Shown here piece after piece: positions 36,759-45,504 of a stretch of 64,000 bases of DNA. Position 1 is the first letter of the stretch. Each line of letters starts with the position of its first letter. Made by a program: the position numbers and the translations under genes. The notes beneath the pieces are model-generated. The model did no database searches. It was not told where the DNA came from and saw only the letters and a list, made by a program, of their open reading frames with translations. The stretch comes from Pseudobacteroides sp. (GTDB lineage Bacteria; Bacillota; Clostridia; Acetivibrionales; DSM-2933), in NCBI RefSeq assembly GCF_036567765.1, contig NZ_DATCTU010000112.1, positions 111,709 to 175,708 on the forward strand, read 5' to 3'.

Positions 36759-37544
36759 GTGGAGAGTGCGTTAACGAATGCATGTAAAATAAAGGTTCAA
36801 AATTTTGAAGGTCCTTTCGACCTTCTATTCCATCTTATCGAAAAAAACCAGATAAATATTTATGATATACCAATTAATGAAATTACTGACCAGTATATGG
36901 AATATCTTTTTGCCATGAAGGAGCTTGATTTGGAAATTGCCAGCGAGTTTTTGGTGATGGCAGCTACCCTGCTTCATATAAAGTCAAAGCTGTTGCTTCC
37001 TGATAAAAAGGAGAAAAATGCTCCTGAAGAGATTGACCCTAGGGAAGAGCTTGTATTAAAGCTTATCGAATATAAAAAGTATAAGGACTTTTCGCTGCAG
37101 TTAAGGCTCAATGAGTCTCAGTGGGAAAAGATCTACTATAAGCTTCCTGAGGTCATGGAGTTTGAGAGGGAAGAGGAAGTCCTAGAGCTGTCACCTGAAG
37201 AAATAAGAAGGGTATATATAAGGCTTCTTGAAAAAAACAGGAAGAAGATGAACAATACAGTTACAAAAATGGCCACAATAATGCAGCATGAAAAGGTATC
37301 CTTGAAATCCAAGATGAGAGAGGTATTACTGCTTTTATTCCGGAAAACAAAGCTTATTTTTTCAGATATTTTTACGCTGGATAAAAGGTCAAGGACTGAA
37401 GTTGTTACTGGATTTCTTGCAATTTTGGAGCTTTCAAAGCTGAAAAAGGTCAAACTGGAGCAGCAAAAGCAGTTTGCAGATATCGAGATATATCACTGCG
37501 GCGGCGGAGAAGAACTGATTCAAAACGATGAGAGTGACGACTGA
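36759..37544 (+). CDS. scpA: Segregation and condensation protein A
   Basis: The kleisin subunit of the SMC-ScpA-ScpB condensin. 261 residues. The N-terminal SMC-neck-binding motif is VQNFEGPFDLLFHLIEKNQINIYDIPI, and helix 2 contains YLFAMKELDLEIASEFLVMA. The C-terminal winged helix ends with FLAILELSKLKKVKLEQ. The GTG start is the best available; ggag lies 10 bases upstream. scpB follows after 70 bases, a gap occupied by a decayed copy of the dispersed repeat. Confidence 0.94.
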   Translation: MESALTNACKIKVQNFEGPFDLLFHLIEKNQINIYDIPINEITDQYMEYLFAMKELDLEIASEFLVMAATLLHIKSKLLLPDKKEKNAPEEIDPREELVLKLIEYKKYKDFSLQLRLNESQWEKIYYKLPEVMEFEREEEVLELSPEEIRRVYIRLLEKNRKKMNNTVTKMATIMQHEKVSLKSKMREVLLLLFRKTKLIFSDIFTLDKRSRTEVVTGFLAILELSKLKKVKLEQQKQFADIEIYHCGGGEELIQNDESDD

Positions 37545-37552
37545 GCTTTAAA

Positions 37553-37606
37553 TGCCTCGCAACAACAACCAATATTGCAAAATCACTTTGCGAGTTTGTT
37601 TACTGG
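37553..37606 (+). repeat. Dispersed repeat, copy E (right half), between scpA and scpB
   Basis: 37556-37600 aligns with the second half of copy A: ctcgcaacaacaacc, then attgcaaaatcacttt. Hairpin 2 is decayed, with two mismatches. Hairpin 1 is missing. It fills the gap of the scpA-scpB operon and ends just before the scpB ribosome site. Confidence 0.65.
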
Positions 37607-37614
37607 AGGACTTT

Positions 37615-38166
37615 ATGGAAGAGAAGGATATAGAAGCTATTATTGAGGGAATGCTTTTTGCGGCAGGTGACCCCTTAACATTAGACAGAATATCGGAAGT
37701 TCTTGAATTAGACAAGAAGACTGTTAAGGCAATTTTAGGTAATATGGTAATAAATTACCAAAGTTCAAAGCGAGGAATAATGCTTCGTGAAATAAATGGC
37801 AAGTACCAGCTTTGCACAAGGTTTGAGCATCATGACTTTATCAAAAAGCTCTTTGAACCAAGGCAAAAGCAAGGGCTATCCACGGCGGCCTTTGAAGCAC
37901 TTTCTATAATTGCTTATAATCAGCCTGTTACAAGGTCTAAGGTTGAGCAGGTAAGGGGTGTAAATTCCGATAGTGCGATATCAAAGCTTTTAGATAAAAA
38001 TCTGATAAAGGAAGCCGGGAGGCTTGATGCACCAGGTAAGCCTGTATTGTACGAGACCACCGAGGAGTTTCTAAGAAGCTTTGGCTTCAAGTCAATAACC
38101 GATTTACCAAGGCTTGAGTTAAATGAGGTCCAGAGCATTGATGAAGCAGATGAGAGTAATATGTAG
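37615..38166 (+). CDS. scpB: Segregation and condensation protein B
   Basis: 183 residues, two winged-helix domains, partner of ScpA. Start at 37615 after ctggagga. Family motifs: IEGMLFAAGDPLTLDRI at the N-terminus and ALSIIAYNQPVTRSKVEQVRG (shown in part) in the second winged helix, with LGAPGKP-type RLDAPGKPVLYETT. Operon with scpA. Confidence 0.94.
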   Translation: MEEKDIEAIIEGMLFAAGDPLTLDRISEVLELDKKTVKAILGNMVINYQSSKRGIMLREINGKYQLCTRFEHHDFIKKLFEPRQKQGLSTAAFEALSIIAYNQPVTRSKVEQVRGVNSDSAISKLLDKNLIKEAGRLDAPGKPVLYETTEEFLRSFGFKSITDLPRLELNEVQSIDEADESNM

Positions 38167-38207
38167 AACATTTGTTAATAAGTGTAATAAATAAGCGAAA
38201 TTGTGGG

Positions 38208-38254
38208 AAAAATAGCTAAGTGAGGTGATTTATGCTTTACTTAGCTATTTTTTT
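38208..38254 (+). promoter_or_regulatory. Terminator-like hairpin enclosing the RBS and ATG of the DUF2953 gene
   Basis: aaaaatagctaagt (38208-38221) and acttagctattttt (38239-38252) are perfect complements, followed by a run of T to 38254. The 17-base loop contains the whole Shine-Dalgarno gaggtga (38222-38228) and ATG (38232-38234) of the next gene. The right arm encodes its residues 3-7. It could terminate scpB transcripts or control translation of the DUF2953 gene. Confidence 0.65.
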
Positions 38255-38954
38255 ATGTATATTTATAATAATTTCAATAATAATATACTTCCTAAATACC
38301 GAAGTAATAGTGGAATATGTGAGGAATGGATGGGACGACCATGTCCTTATTTCCTTTTCCCCTTTAAAGGGAATAAAATTTAAGTATGAAGTTTCACTTA
38401 TGGGAATAAGAAACAACGGATTTAAGATGAAAAGAATAAAGAAAAAAAAGAAAAGACAAAACGATGAGGATGTTGAACAACGAAAGGTTTCTAAGGATGT
38501 AAAACATGACGACAGATTAGGTAAGGGAATTAACGAAATATTTGAAAGGATAGACTATTTCAAGAACAAATACGATAAGTTAAATTTATTAATTAATTAT
38601 GTAATAAAGAAATTGAAATCCAAAATAAAATTAAGGAAATTTAACGTAGAAATGACCATTGGAGCTGGAGATGCATCGATTACAGGAATTATGACAGGCG
38701 TGGCATGGATGGTCACAGGTGTAATTTATTCAAATTTGTCAATGGCTTTTCCAATACATAATAAATATATAAAAATTAACAGTAATTTTTCTCGCATAGT
38801 TTTTGATGCTAATATTTTATGCATATTTAATATAAGAATGGGGCATATTATTGGAGTGGTATTTTTACTTATATTAAAATTGTTGGAAGGCGGTGGTTTG
38901 TTTGGCAGAACATCCAATACAAGGTCTTATGAATACTGCGATGAGCAACATTAA
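38232..38954 (+). CDS. DUF2953 protein (YtfI-like)
   Basis: 240 residues. N-terminal TM (about 1-19) and a second hydrophobic segment near the C-terminus (about 205-222). The middle is highly basic, with a KRIKKKKKRQ cluster. The DUF2953 core contains FNVEMTIGAGDASITGIMTGVAW. Homologues sit directly upstream of ytfJ in sporulating Firmicutes. It overlaps ytfJ by 53 bases. Function unknown; a sporulation link is inferred from position. Confidence 0.8.
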   Translation: MLYLAIFLCIFIIISIIIYFLNTEVIVEYVRNGWDDHVLISFSPLKGIKFKYEVSLMGIRNNGFKMKRIKKKKKRQNDEDVEQRKVSKDVKHDDRLGKGINEIFERIDYFKNKYDKLNLLINYVIKKLKSKIKLRKFNVEMTIGAGDASITGIMTGVAWMVTGVIYSNLSMAFPIHNKYIKINSNFSRIVFDANILCIFNIRMGHIIGVVFLLILKLLEGGGLFGRTSNTRSYEYCDEQH

Positions 38955-39423
38955 GGAAATGGTAGATGTCAATACCATTGTAGGTGATGCGGTTCAGGCA
39001 CCGGATGGAACAGTTATTATACCAATATCAAAGGTTACTTTCGGGTTTGCAGCAGGCGGTGGGGAATATAATAACTGTTGTGAAGTTGATTCAAATAAAG
39101 ATGACGATGATGATTCTGAAGGAAAAAAGGCCAGCAAATTTCCTTTTGCAGGAGGTAGTGGTGCGGGAGTAAGCATAGTACCTATAGGTTTTATGGTAGT
39201 GGGTAATGACCAGGTAAAGCTTTTGCCTGTTGATACCAATTCATCACTTGATAAGGTCTTGGATATGATACCTGAGATTGTCAATAAGACAACTGATGCC
39301 ATCAAGAAAAAGATGGATGATAGAAAGAATGCAAAAAACAATACAAAAAATGATGAAAACAATAATAGCAATAATAATTCCCAGAGAACAGTAACTATTA
39401 TTACCGATACTGAAGAAAAATGA
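38902..39423 (+). CDS. ytfJ: GerW family sporulation protein YtfJ
   Basis: 173 residues. The TTG start at 38902 gives the family N-terminus MAEHPIQGLM; a GTG three codons upstream lies in the ribosome site ggaaggcggtgg. The YtfJ core DVNTIVGDAVQAPDGTVIIP and FGFAAGGGEY is intact. An acidic DDDDD-like insertion (about 65-75) and an Asn-rich tail follow. GerW affects spore germination in B. subtilis. Translation is probably coupled to the upstream gene through the 53-base overlap. Confidence 0.9.
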   Translation: MAEHPIQGLMNTAMSNIKEMVDVNTIVGDAVQAPDGTVIIPISKVTFGFAAGGGEYNNCCEVDSNKDDDDDSEGKKASKFPFAGGSGAGVSIVPIGFMVVGNDQVKLLPVDTNSSLDKVLDMIPEIVNKTTDAIKKKMDDRKNAKNNTKNDENNNSNNNSQRTVTIITDTEEK

Positions 39424-39453
39424 TTAAATACTATGAATGTAGAATTAAAATCG

Positions 39454-39500
39454 CCAGCACTTAAAGAGCGTAATATCGCTGTTTTTAGTGCTGGTTTATT
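39454..39500 (+). terminator. Terminator after ytfJ
   Basis: Outer stem ccagcact (39454-39461) with agtgctgg (39487-39494), inner agcg/cgct, then tttatt. Confidence 0.7.
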
Positions 39501-39516
39501 ATAATTAAAATAAAAT

Positions 39517-39861
39517 TTACATGTTTATACTTTCCTTTTCGGCCTTTGTCAAAGACTTGAAAACTAAATCATAGGAGTGGTCGATCATCCAAATAATTTC
39601 GTGTTCCGGTATAGCACCATCTAACACAATAGTGTTCCAATGTTGTTTGTTAAGATGATAACCCGGGGTTATACCCGGATATTGTTGTCTAAGACTTTGT
39701 GCCACAAAAGGGTCGCATTTTAACGATACAATAACTTTGTCCGAACGGTTTGATATAAGTGCGAACATTTTAGATCCAACTTTAACAGTTGCAGGTTCAG
39801 GTCCGAAGGGAAAATCCTCATAAGCACCTTTTTTTGAAAGGCAGTAGTTCAAAACATCCAT
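39517..39861 (-). CDS. MmcQ/YjbR family protein
   Basis: 114 residues, full length for the family. N-terminal LSKKGAYEDFPFGPEPATVKVGSKMFA (shown as the run from LSKKG to MFA) is typical, followed by VSLKCDPFVAQSLRQQYPGI and the HWNTI motif. The CyaY-like fold is described as DNA-binding in some members; the role is unclear. Single gene convergent with ytfJ. Confidence 0.85.
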   Translation of the reverse strand: MDVLNYCLSKKGAYEDFPFGPEPATVKVGSKMFALISNRSDKVIVSLKCDPFVAQSLRQQYPGITPGYHLNKQHWNTIVLDGAIPEHEIIWMIDHSYDLVFKSLTKAEKESINM

Positions 39862-40030
39862 AAATTTAAAAACCTCGCTATTATAGCCAAATATAATCTA
39901 AAGTTTCGCCAAATATTAGATTATTATTGATTTTAATTTATTAATATAATAACATAAATAAAACTCTTTGTTAAGATATCATATCGATACACTGGCAAAC
40001 TGTTTTAAAATAAAAGAACAGGTGGTAAGT

Positions 40031-40741
40031 ATGGAGCAGATAAGACTACAAAAGTATTTGGCAGAAGTAGGTATAGCATCTAGAAGAAAATCGGAAGAGT
40101 TGATTAGAGATGGTTTTGTTAAGGTAAACGGAATTACCGTTACCGAAATGGGTCATAGGGTTACCGGCGAGGAAGCAATTGAGGTAAACGGGAAAATTAT
40201 TTCAGGCAGCCAAAAGAAGATTTATGTTATGCTAAATAAGCCTGTGGGCTATATATCTACAGCAAAAGACCAATTTGGAAGGCCTAGCGTGGTTGAGCTG
40301 ATAAAAGGAATAAGTGAGAGGATATATCCCGTGGGAAGGTTAGATTATGACACTTCAGGCCTTATTATACTTTCCAACGATGGTGAATTTACATATAAAA
40401 TGACTCATCCAAAGCATGAAATAAAAAAAGTGTATAATGCCCTGATACATGGTGTTCCTAATCAGGAAGAGCTAAGGGCGGTTAAAAACGGATTAAGGAT
40501 AGAGGATTATATTACTTCAAAAGCAGGTATAAAAATACTTGATATTGAAGGTGATAAGTGCTGGGTAGAGATTGCAATTCACGAGGGCAAAAACAGGCAG
40601 GTAAGAAAAATGTGTGATGCAATCGGGCACCCGGTAATAAAGCTTAAAAGGATTGCAATTGGGTCTTTGACCCTTGGGGATCTAAAAGAGGGTAACTGGA
40701 GGTATTTAAATAAAAAAGAACTGGAAGCACTAAATATTTAG
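40031..40741 (+). CDS. rluB: Ribosomal pseudouridine synthase, RluB/RsuA family
   Basis: 236 residues. Start 40031 after ggtggt. N-terminal S4 RNA-binding domain (about 1-60; RLQKYLAEVGIASRRKSEEL). The catalytic domain has the aspartate in VGRLDYDTSGLIIL and later EGKNRQVRKMCDAIGHPV, typical of RluB, which modifies 23S rRNA (U2605 in E. coli). It often follows scpB in Firmicutes, consistent with this neighbourhood. Confidence 0.92.
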   Translation: MEQIRLQKYLAEVGIASRRKSEELIRDGFVKVNGITVTEMGHRVTGEEAIEVNGKIISGSQKKIYVMLNKPVGYISTAKDQFGRPSVVELIKGISERIYPVGRLDYDTSGLIILSNDGEFTYKMTHPKHEIKKVYNALIHGVPNQEELRAVKNGLRIEDYITSKAGIKILDIEGDKCWVEIAIHEGKNRQVRKMCDAIGHPVIKLKRIAIGSLTLGDLKEGNWRYLNKKELEALNI

Positions 40742-40861
40742 GACTTCAAAAATGAAAGTTAATTGTTATATTAAAGAAAAGGTATTATGAAAACAATATT
40801 GTATACCGATCTATATTAGTAGGATTATCCTTATATTAGATTAGCAGCTTCTTTTAATGTC

Positions 40862-40941
40862 TAGGAAATTATGGTGTATTCTACACAACAATTTCTCACG
40901 ACAACATTAAGGTGAACAAAATCATTTCATGATTTTGTTCA
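40862..40941 (+). repeat. Dispersed two-hairpin repeat, copy B (complete)
   Basis: Hairpin 1 (40864-40876 with 40882-40894) has the same position and loop length as in copy A, with two mismatches. The spacer tcacgacaaca is conserved. Hairpin 2 is the best of all copies: gaacaaaatcat (40914-40925) and atgattttgttc (40929-40940), a perfect 12-bp stem with loop ttc. It lies 40 bases upstream of the HD-GYP gene. Confidence 0.75.
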
Positions 40942-40979
40942 GGTGCACTTAATTGTGTCAATTTCATGGAGGATAAAAA

Positions 40980-42500
40980 ATGAGAAAAAGAGCAGATGTA
41001 ATTTCTAATGGATACAAGGTAATGCTCATAGATGATGAAATCGGTATAGTGGATTCGTTGTCAATAGTTCTGACCAAGGCCGGATATGAAACTGTTGGTT
41101 TTACTGATCCACATATAGCTATTGAGACTCTGGCCAAAGATACATATGATATTCTTATATTGGATTTCCTTATGAATACAATACATGGGGATGAGGTTGT
41201 AAGGCAAATAAGGGAATTTAATACCGATATATACATAATTATTCTTACAGGGCATAAGGACCTGGCACCACCGGTAGAGACATTGAAAGCCCTGGATATA
41301 CAAGGGTACTGTGAAAAGAATGATAGATTTGATCAATTGATTCTTTTGGTAGAGTCGGCGGTTAAATCCATTGCACAAAGAGCAACTATTTACAGATTTA
41401 AAGACGGACTTAACAAAATTTTGGATGCTGTTCCGAGGATATACAACTTAAAGCCTATAGGAAATATTCTTGAAGATATATTAAGGGAGATAATGGCATT
41501 TACAAGTAGCACCGACGGATTCATTTTAATTGATGATTTAATAAACGACAATAATGATCACAAGACATTAATAAGGGGATTTGGAAGGTATCTTGGGGGT
41601 GTGGAGGAATTCACATCAAGGTTAAGTCCTGAGCTAATGGAAAGTATTGGTCAGGCTAGGATGGACAAAATGGTCATAAGCCTGGATAACGGAATTATAC
41701 TTCCTTTGCTTAATGAGTATCATAATATCATGGGTGTCATTTACATAGAAAGTAATAATTATCACGAAAGAGCGAAACTTTTAGAAATATTTGCCAGCCA
41801 AGCTTCTGCCGCACTAAACAACGCATTACTGCATTCCCTTATAAATATTAAAAATGAAGAGCTTTTAAGGACATATGATGAACTCAAAGAGAGGTATATG
41901 GATACAATCGAGGTGCTCCGGCTTGCGGTAGATGCCAAGGATGTCTATACAAGGGGGCATTCCGAAAGGGTAGGCTATTATGCAAGGAAAATAGGAGAGT
42001 GTTTTAATCTTGACAGAGCTGACCTGGAAATATTGAATATTGCGGGAGTGTTCCATGATATAGGGAAAATAGGAACAACTGATGATATTCTGCTTAAAAC
42101 CGATAAGCTTGACGAGAAGGAGTATGCGGAGATAAAAAAGCACCCGTTAAAAGGTGCCCATATTTTATCAGCAGTTTCCATGTTTAAGGAAGTGGTTCCG
42201 TTGGTAAAGTATCATCACGAAAGAATAGACGGTAAGGGTTATCCCCTCGGGTTAAAGGGAGAAGAAATTCCTTTTTTTGCAAGGATTCTATCGGTAGCGG
42301 ATGCATTTGATGCAATGACTTCCGACAGGCTATACAGAACCAAGTTAGGTATTCAAGAAGCCAGGAGGCAATTGATTGACGGGGCTGGAAGGCAGTTTGA
42401 TGAAGAAGTGGTAAAAGCCTTTGTCGGGATTATTGATAAAAGTTTTGATGAAATGAAAAATGAATTGGAGTTTTCATTTTTGGAAATATTGGAGCAATAA
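40980..42500 (+). CDS. Response regulator with HD-GYP phosphodiesterase domain
   Basis: 506 residues. Receiver domain (1-125) with the acidic pair in VMLIDDE and phospho-acceptor Asp62 (LILDFLMN). A GAF-like middle domain (about 150-310) and a C-terminal HD-GYP domain (about 318-490): HSERVGYYARKIGECF, His359-Asp360 and HHExxDGxGYP at 412-422, all complete. It should therefore hydrolyse cyclic di-GMP in response to phosphorylation. No histidine kinase or GGDEF gene is nearby. Strong ggagga upstream. Confidence 0.93.
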   Translation: MRKRADVISNGYKVMLIDDEIGIVDSLSIVLTKAGYETVGFTDPHIAIETLAKDTYDILILDFLMNTIHGDEVVRQIREFNTDIYIIILTGHKDLAPPVETLKALDIQGYCEKNDRFDQLILLVESAVKSIAQRATIYRFKDGLNKILDAVPRIYNLKPIGNILEDILREIMAFTSSTDGFILIDDLINDNNDHKTLIRGFGRYLGGVEEFTSRLSPELMESIGQARMDKMVISLDNGIILPLLNEYHNIMGVIYIESNNYHERAKLLEIFASQASAALNNALLHSLINIKNEELLRTYDELKERYMDTIEVLRLAVDAKDVYTRGHSERVGYYARKIGECFNLDRADLEILNIAGVFHDIGKIGTTDDILLKTDKLDEKEYAEIKKHPLKGAHILSAVSMFKEVVPLVKYHHERIDGKGYPLGLKGEEIPFFARILSVADAFDAMTSDRLYRTKLGIQEARRQLIDGAGRQFDEEVVKAFVGIIDKSFDEMKNELEFSFLEILEQ

Positions 42501-42510
42501 AATATCTTTA

Positions 42511-42539
42511 ATGACACAGGTTTAAAAAGATGGTATTAT
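42511..42539 (+). promoter_or_regulatory. Putative promoter
   Basis: atgaca (42511-42516), 17 bases, tattat (42534-42539): ten of twelve consensus positions, 57 bases before the TTG start at 42596. Confidence 0.55.
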
Positions 42540-42595
42540 TTAAATAAATAATGAGATTATTTTTACAATATCGATAAAACAGAGGGGGGACTAAT

Positions 42596-43399
42596 TTGAA
42601 AATTTCTTTTTCAACGTTAGGGTGTCCGGAGTGGTCATGGGATGAAATGGTTTCCACAGCAAAGGATTTAGGTTTTGATGGAGTTGAAGTCCGTGGAATA
42701 GAAAATGAACTTTATGCCCCTAAAGCCAAGATTTTTTCAGAGGCTAATATTGAAGCCACAAAAGTCAGATTAAAATCTCTGAATCTGGAAATACCATGCC
42801 TGACTTCATCCTGTTATCTTTTTGATAAGAATGATAATGGATTCTATGTTAAAGAAGGAAAAGATTATATTGATCTTGCAGCACAGCTAGGAGTCAGGTA
42901 TGTCAGGGTTTTAGGAGATAAGGATCCAAAGCCGGGATCGGATATTGATTTTGATTTTACGATAGAAAATCTTAAAAAACTCGTTGAGTACGCAGAGGGT
43001 AAGGGAGTAACTGTTATTCTTGAAACAAATGGTATTTTTGCAGATTCATCTCTTGTTCAAAAAGCGGTAGAAATGGTTGCAAGCAATAATGTAGGAATTT
43101 TATGGGATATCCATCATCCGTTCAGATATATGAATGAACCGGTGGATGTTACATATGAAAAGCTTAAGAAATATATAATGTTCGTACACTTAAAAGATTC
43201 TGTTATTATTAGCGGAGAAACGAAATATAAGATGATGGGACATGGGGATATACCGGTTAATAAGGCTTTAATGCTATTAAAAGAAAACAATTATGATGGT
43301 TTTGTTTCATTGGAATGGGTTAAAAGGTGGTGTCCGGATTTAGAAGAGCCTGGAATAGTTTTTTCACATTTTGCAAATTACATAAAGGGACTTATTTAG
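42596..43399 (+). CDS. Sugar phosphate isomerase/epimerase family protein
   Basis: 267 residues, xylose-isomerase-like TIM barrel. TTG start after agagggggga. Visible elements: FSTLGCPEWSWDEMV, GFDGVEVRG, VILETNG (metal Glu), LWDIHHP (metal Asp/His), MFVHLKDS and a C-terminal YDGFVSLEW. These are the metal-binding positions of the AP2Ec/IolE-like family, so it is probably an active isomerase or epimerase. The substrate cannot be inferred; there are no sugar genes around it. Confidence 0.87.
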   Translation: MKISFSTLGCPEWSWDEMVSTAKDLGFDGVEVRGIENELYAPKAKIFSEANIEATKVRLKSLNLEIPCLTSSCYLFDKNDNGFYVKEGKDYIDLAAQLGVRYVRVLGDKDPKPGSDIDFDFTIENLKKLVEYAEGKGVTVILETNGIFADSSLVQKAVEMVASNNVGILWDIHHPFRYMNEPVDVTYEKLKKYIMFVHLKDSVIISGETKYKMMGHGDIPVNKALMLLKENNYDGFVSLEWVKRWCPDLEEPGIVFSHFANYIKGLI

Positions 43400-43501
43400 G
43401 TTAATGACTAAAATGTCACTTACTACATTGCTAGTAATGAGAAAGGTTATAAAACAAAACAGTTTACTCTTATAAAAAATACAAATCTGGAGAAAATCAT
43501 T

Positions 43502-44356
43502 ATGGCAATTAAAACTTTTATTGCGATTTTTCAAGAGGTTTTTTGTAAACATTGTTTTGAGAGAGTACCAGAGCCTAAAGCCATTATGTCAGAGGCCGAA
43601 AATGTATATGAGTTTGACGCTGAAGGTAATCCTGACGGTGCAATGGCTGCATCACATTTATTCGTTATATCACAGGTCTCAAGAACAATTTCAGGCTGTA
43701 AACATGTGCTAGACCTTGGCTGTGGATCAGGGCAGCTTTTATGCCAAATAGCTGAAATGAACCCGGAAATCCGTTTTACAGGGGTTGACCTTTCGGAAGA
43801 AATGCTAAAAAAGGCTAAGAGTAGGGCAAAAAGTATGAATTTATCCAATATTGAATTCATAAAGCAAGATTTTACTGAGCTTCAAGGCCTAGAGGATAAA
43901 CAATTAGATGGAATAATGTGTGTATATGCTTTACATCATCTGAATGATCTTCAAGCCTTAAGAAACTTTTTCAGGCAGATTAATAGATTTGTAAAGCAGG
44001 ATAAACCAGTTTTTATTTATGACTTTTGCAGGCTGCGTTCTGAAAAATCAATAGATTTCTTTGTGGATCTTGTTGGCGGTAAACATCCTCTCTTTTGCGA
44101 AGATCTTCGTAATTCTCTTAAAGCAGCATTTTCTTTAGATGAATTTAAACTGCTCTTAGGGGAAGAGCTTCACCGGAAAGTTGATATTTATACTACCAGA
44201 GCATTGCACTTTAATTTGATGATAAAAACTGAAGAAAGATCCATATCTTCAGAAAAGTTAGAAAAGATTAAGCAGAAATTATCTTTGCTTTCTCCCAAAA
44301 ACCAGATGTCTTACACTAATAATCTTTGCAAGAAATTTTATAAATTAGATACATAA
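43502..44356 (+). CDS. Class I SAM-dependent methyltransferase
   Basis: 284 residues. SAM-binding motif I VLDLGCGSGQLL, motif II FTGVDLSEEMLKKAK and DGIMCVYALHHL give a complete Rossmann-like methyltransferase domain (about 55-190). The C-terminal 90 residues are not recognised. The N-terminus contains two Cys near residue 16 (EVFCKHCFERV). The substrate is unknown. A terminator follows. Confidence 0.88.
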   Translation: MAIKTFIAIFQEVFCKHCFERVPEPKAIMSEAENVYEFDAEGNPDGAMAASHLFVISQVSRTISGCKHVLDLGCGSGQLLCQIAEMNPEIRFTGVDLSEEMLKKAKSRAKSMNLSNIEFIKQDFTELQGLEDKQLDGIMCVYALHHLNDLQALRNFFRQINRFVKQDKPVFIYDFCRLRSEKSIDFFVDLVGGKHPLFCEDLRNSLKAAFSLDEFKLLLGEELHRKVDIYTTRALHFNLMIKTEERSISSEKLEKIKQKLSLLSPKNQMSYTNNLCKKFYKLDT

Positions 44357-44391
44357 TGATTATTGAATAACTTATATAGAGAGTTATGATG

Positions 44392-44420
44392 AAAACATGT
44401 CCATCAGGGCATGTTTTTTT
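44392..44420 (+). terminator. Intrinsic terminator
   Basis: aaacatgtcc with gggcatgttt, 10-bp stem, one G-U pair, loop atca, followed by ttttt. Confidence 0.82.
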
Positions 44421-44435
44421 ATGTCATGGAAATAA

Positions 44436-44464
44436 TTGATAATATCCAAATAATGGGTTAATAT
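44436..44464 (+). promoter_or_regulatory. Weak promoter of the lipoprotein gene
   Basis: TTGATA (44436-44441), 17 bases, taatat (44459-44464): nine of twelve consensus positions. Confidence 0.4.
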
Positions 44465-44522
44465 ATATTTACTGAATTTTGCCTGAATAATACTGGAGAA
44501 GACTATCTTTGGAGGAAAAGCT

Positions 44523-45338
44523 ATGAAGAGAATATTTATTTTAATAATTTATATTTCGTTGTTTGTTTTGCTAGCAGCATGTACTAATGAAGAAGGCCTA
44601 GATTTGGGGCCTAAAAAGGAAGTTTCATCCTACAGCAGCAAAGTTTATAAAATAGAAAAAAACAGCACCTTGAAAGTTGACTGCGATTTTGGCAATATTT
44701 ATGTTTATTGTTGGGATAGTGATGAGATTAAATTCGATGTGAAGAGGAAAATAAGAGGCATTGGCGATAAAGCTAAGCTAGAAAAGAAGTTAAGCCATTT
44801 TAAAATAAATTCAGACAGCAGTAGCAATATCATTTCATTCAGCTCAAAATATGAAGGCAAGGATAAGGATGCGGTGGATAATAGTATTGATGCTAACATA
44901 TATGTTCCTAGAACAATGGGAGATATATATTTGAAATTGGATACCGGAGTAATAAAAATTAATGATAACATTAAATGTAACTTAAAGACAGAAGTTAATA
45001 TGGCCAATGTTGAAGTGGCGGGCCTGGAAGGAAACATACAAGCTTTGGCACAGATGGGTAACATCAGGCTTAATAGCGGAAACATACTAAAGGAATCCAA
45101 TATTAAACTGGGTCAGGGGCATATCAATATTAAAGCGGACTTTAGTGATGCAGGCTTCGGGCAGATGGAAACAAGCTTGGGGAATATTGAACTGCAGGTT
45201 GAAAGGAACTCTCTGGTGGAATTTGAAACGGTGGGTGATGTTGAAATTAATGAATTTAAAGATGCTGAAGCGGAAGACAGTACGAGCAAAATAAAGCTTA
45301 GTACTTCCATGGGAAAAATATCTATAAGAAAATATTAA
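44523..45338 (+). CDS. DUF4097 lipoprotein
   Basis: 271 residues. Signal peptide with lipobox LLAAC (Cys20), so lipid-anchored outside the membrane. The rest is a parallel beta-helix-like DUF4097 region with repeating short strands (LKVDCDFGNIYVY, IKINDNIKCNLKTEV, ETSLGNIELQVE). The family is of unknown function and is sometimes called adhesin-like. ATG after ggagg. Confidence 0.82.
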   Translation: MKRIFILIIYISLFVLLAACTNEEGLDLGPKKEVSSYSSKVYKIEKNSTLKVDCDFGNIYVYCWDSDEIKFDVKRKIRGIGDKAKLEKKLSHFKINSDSSSNIISFSSKYEGKDKDAVDNSIDANIYVPRTMGDIYLKLDTGVIKINDNIKCNLKTEVNMANVEVAGLEGNIQALAQMGNIRLNSGNILKESNIKLGQGHINIKADFSDAGFGQMETSLGNIELQVERNSLVEFETVGDVEINEFKDAEAEDSTSKIKLSTSMGKISIRKY

Positions 45339-45504
45339 GAACAGACAATAATCTTTATTAAATTTTTTGTTTAGGTTTAGAAGGAATACAAAGGTTTTTA
45401 TAGAATATAGTATATACAAACTTATTCAATATTTCATTTTATATAATGCACTTCTGAAAGGGTCAAGTAAAGCTTAAAAATAAATATTTTGTGTGGTGGT
45501 TAAT

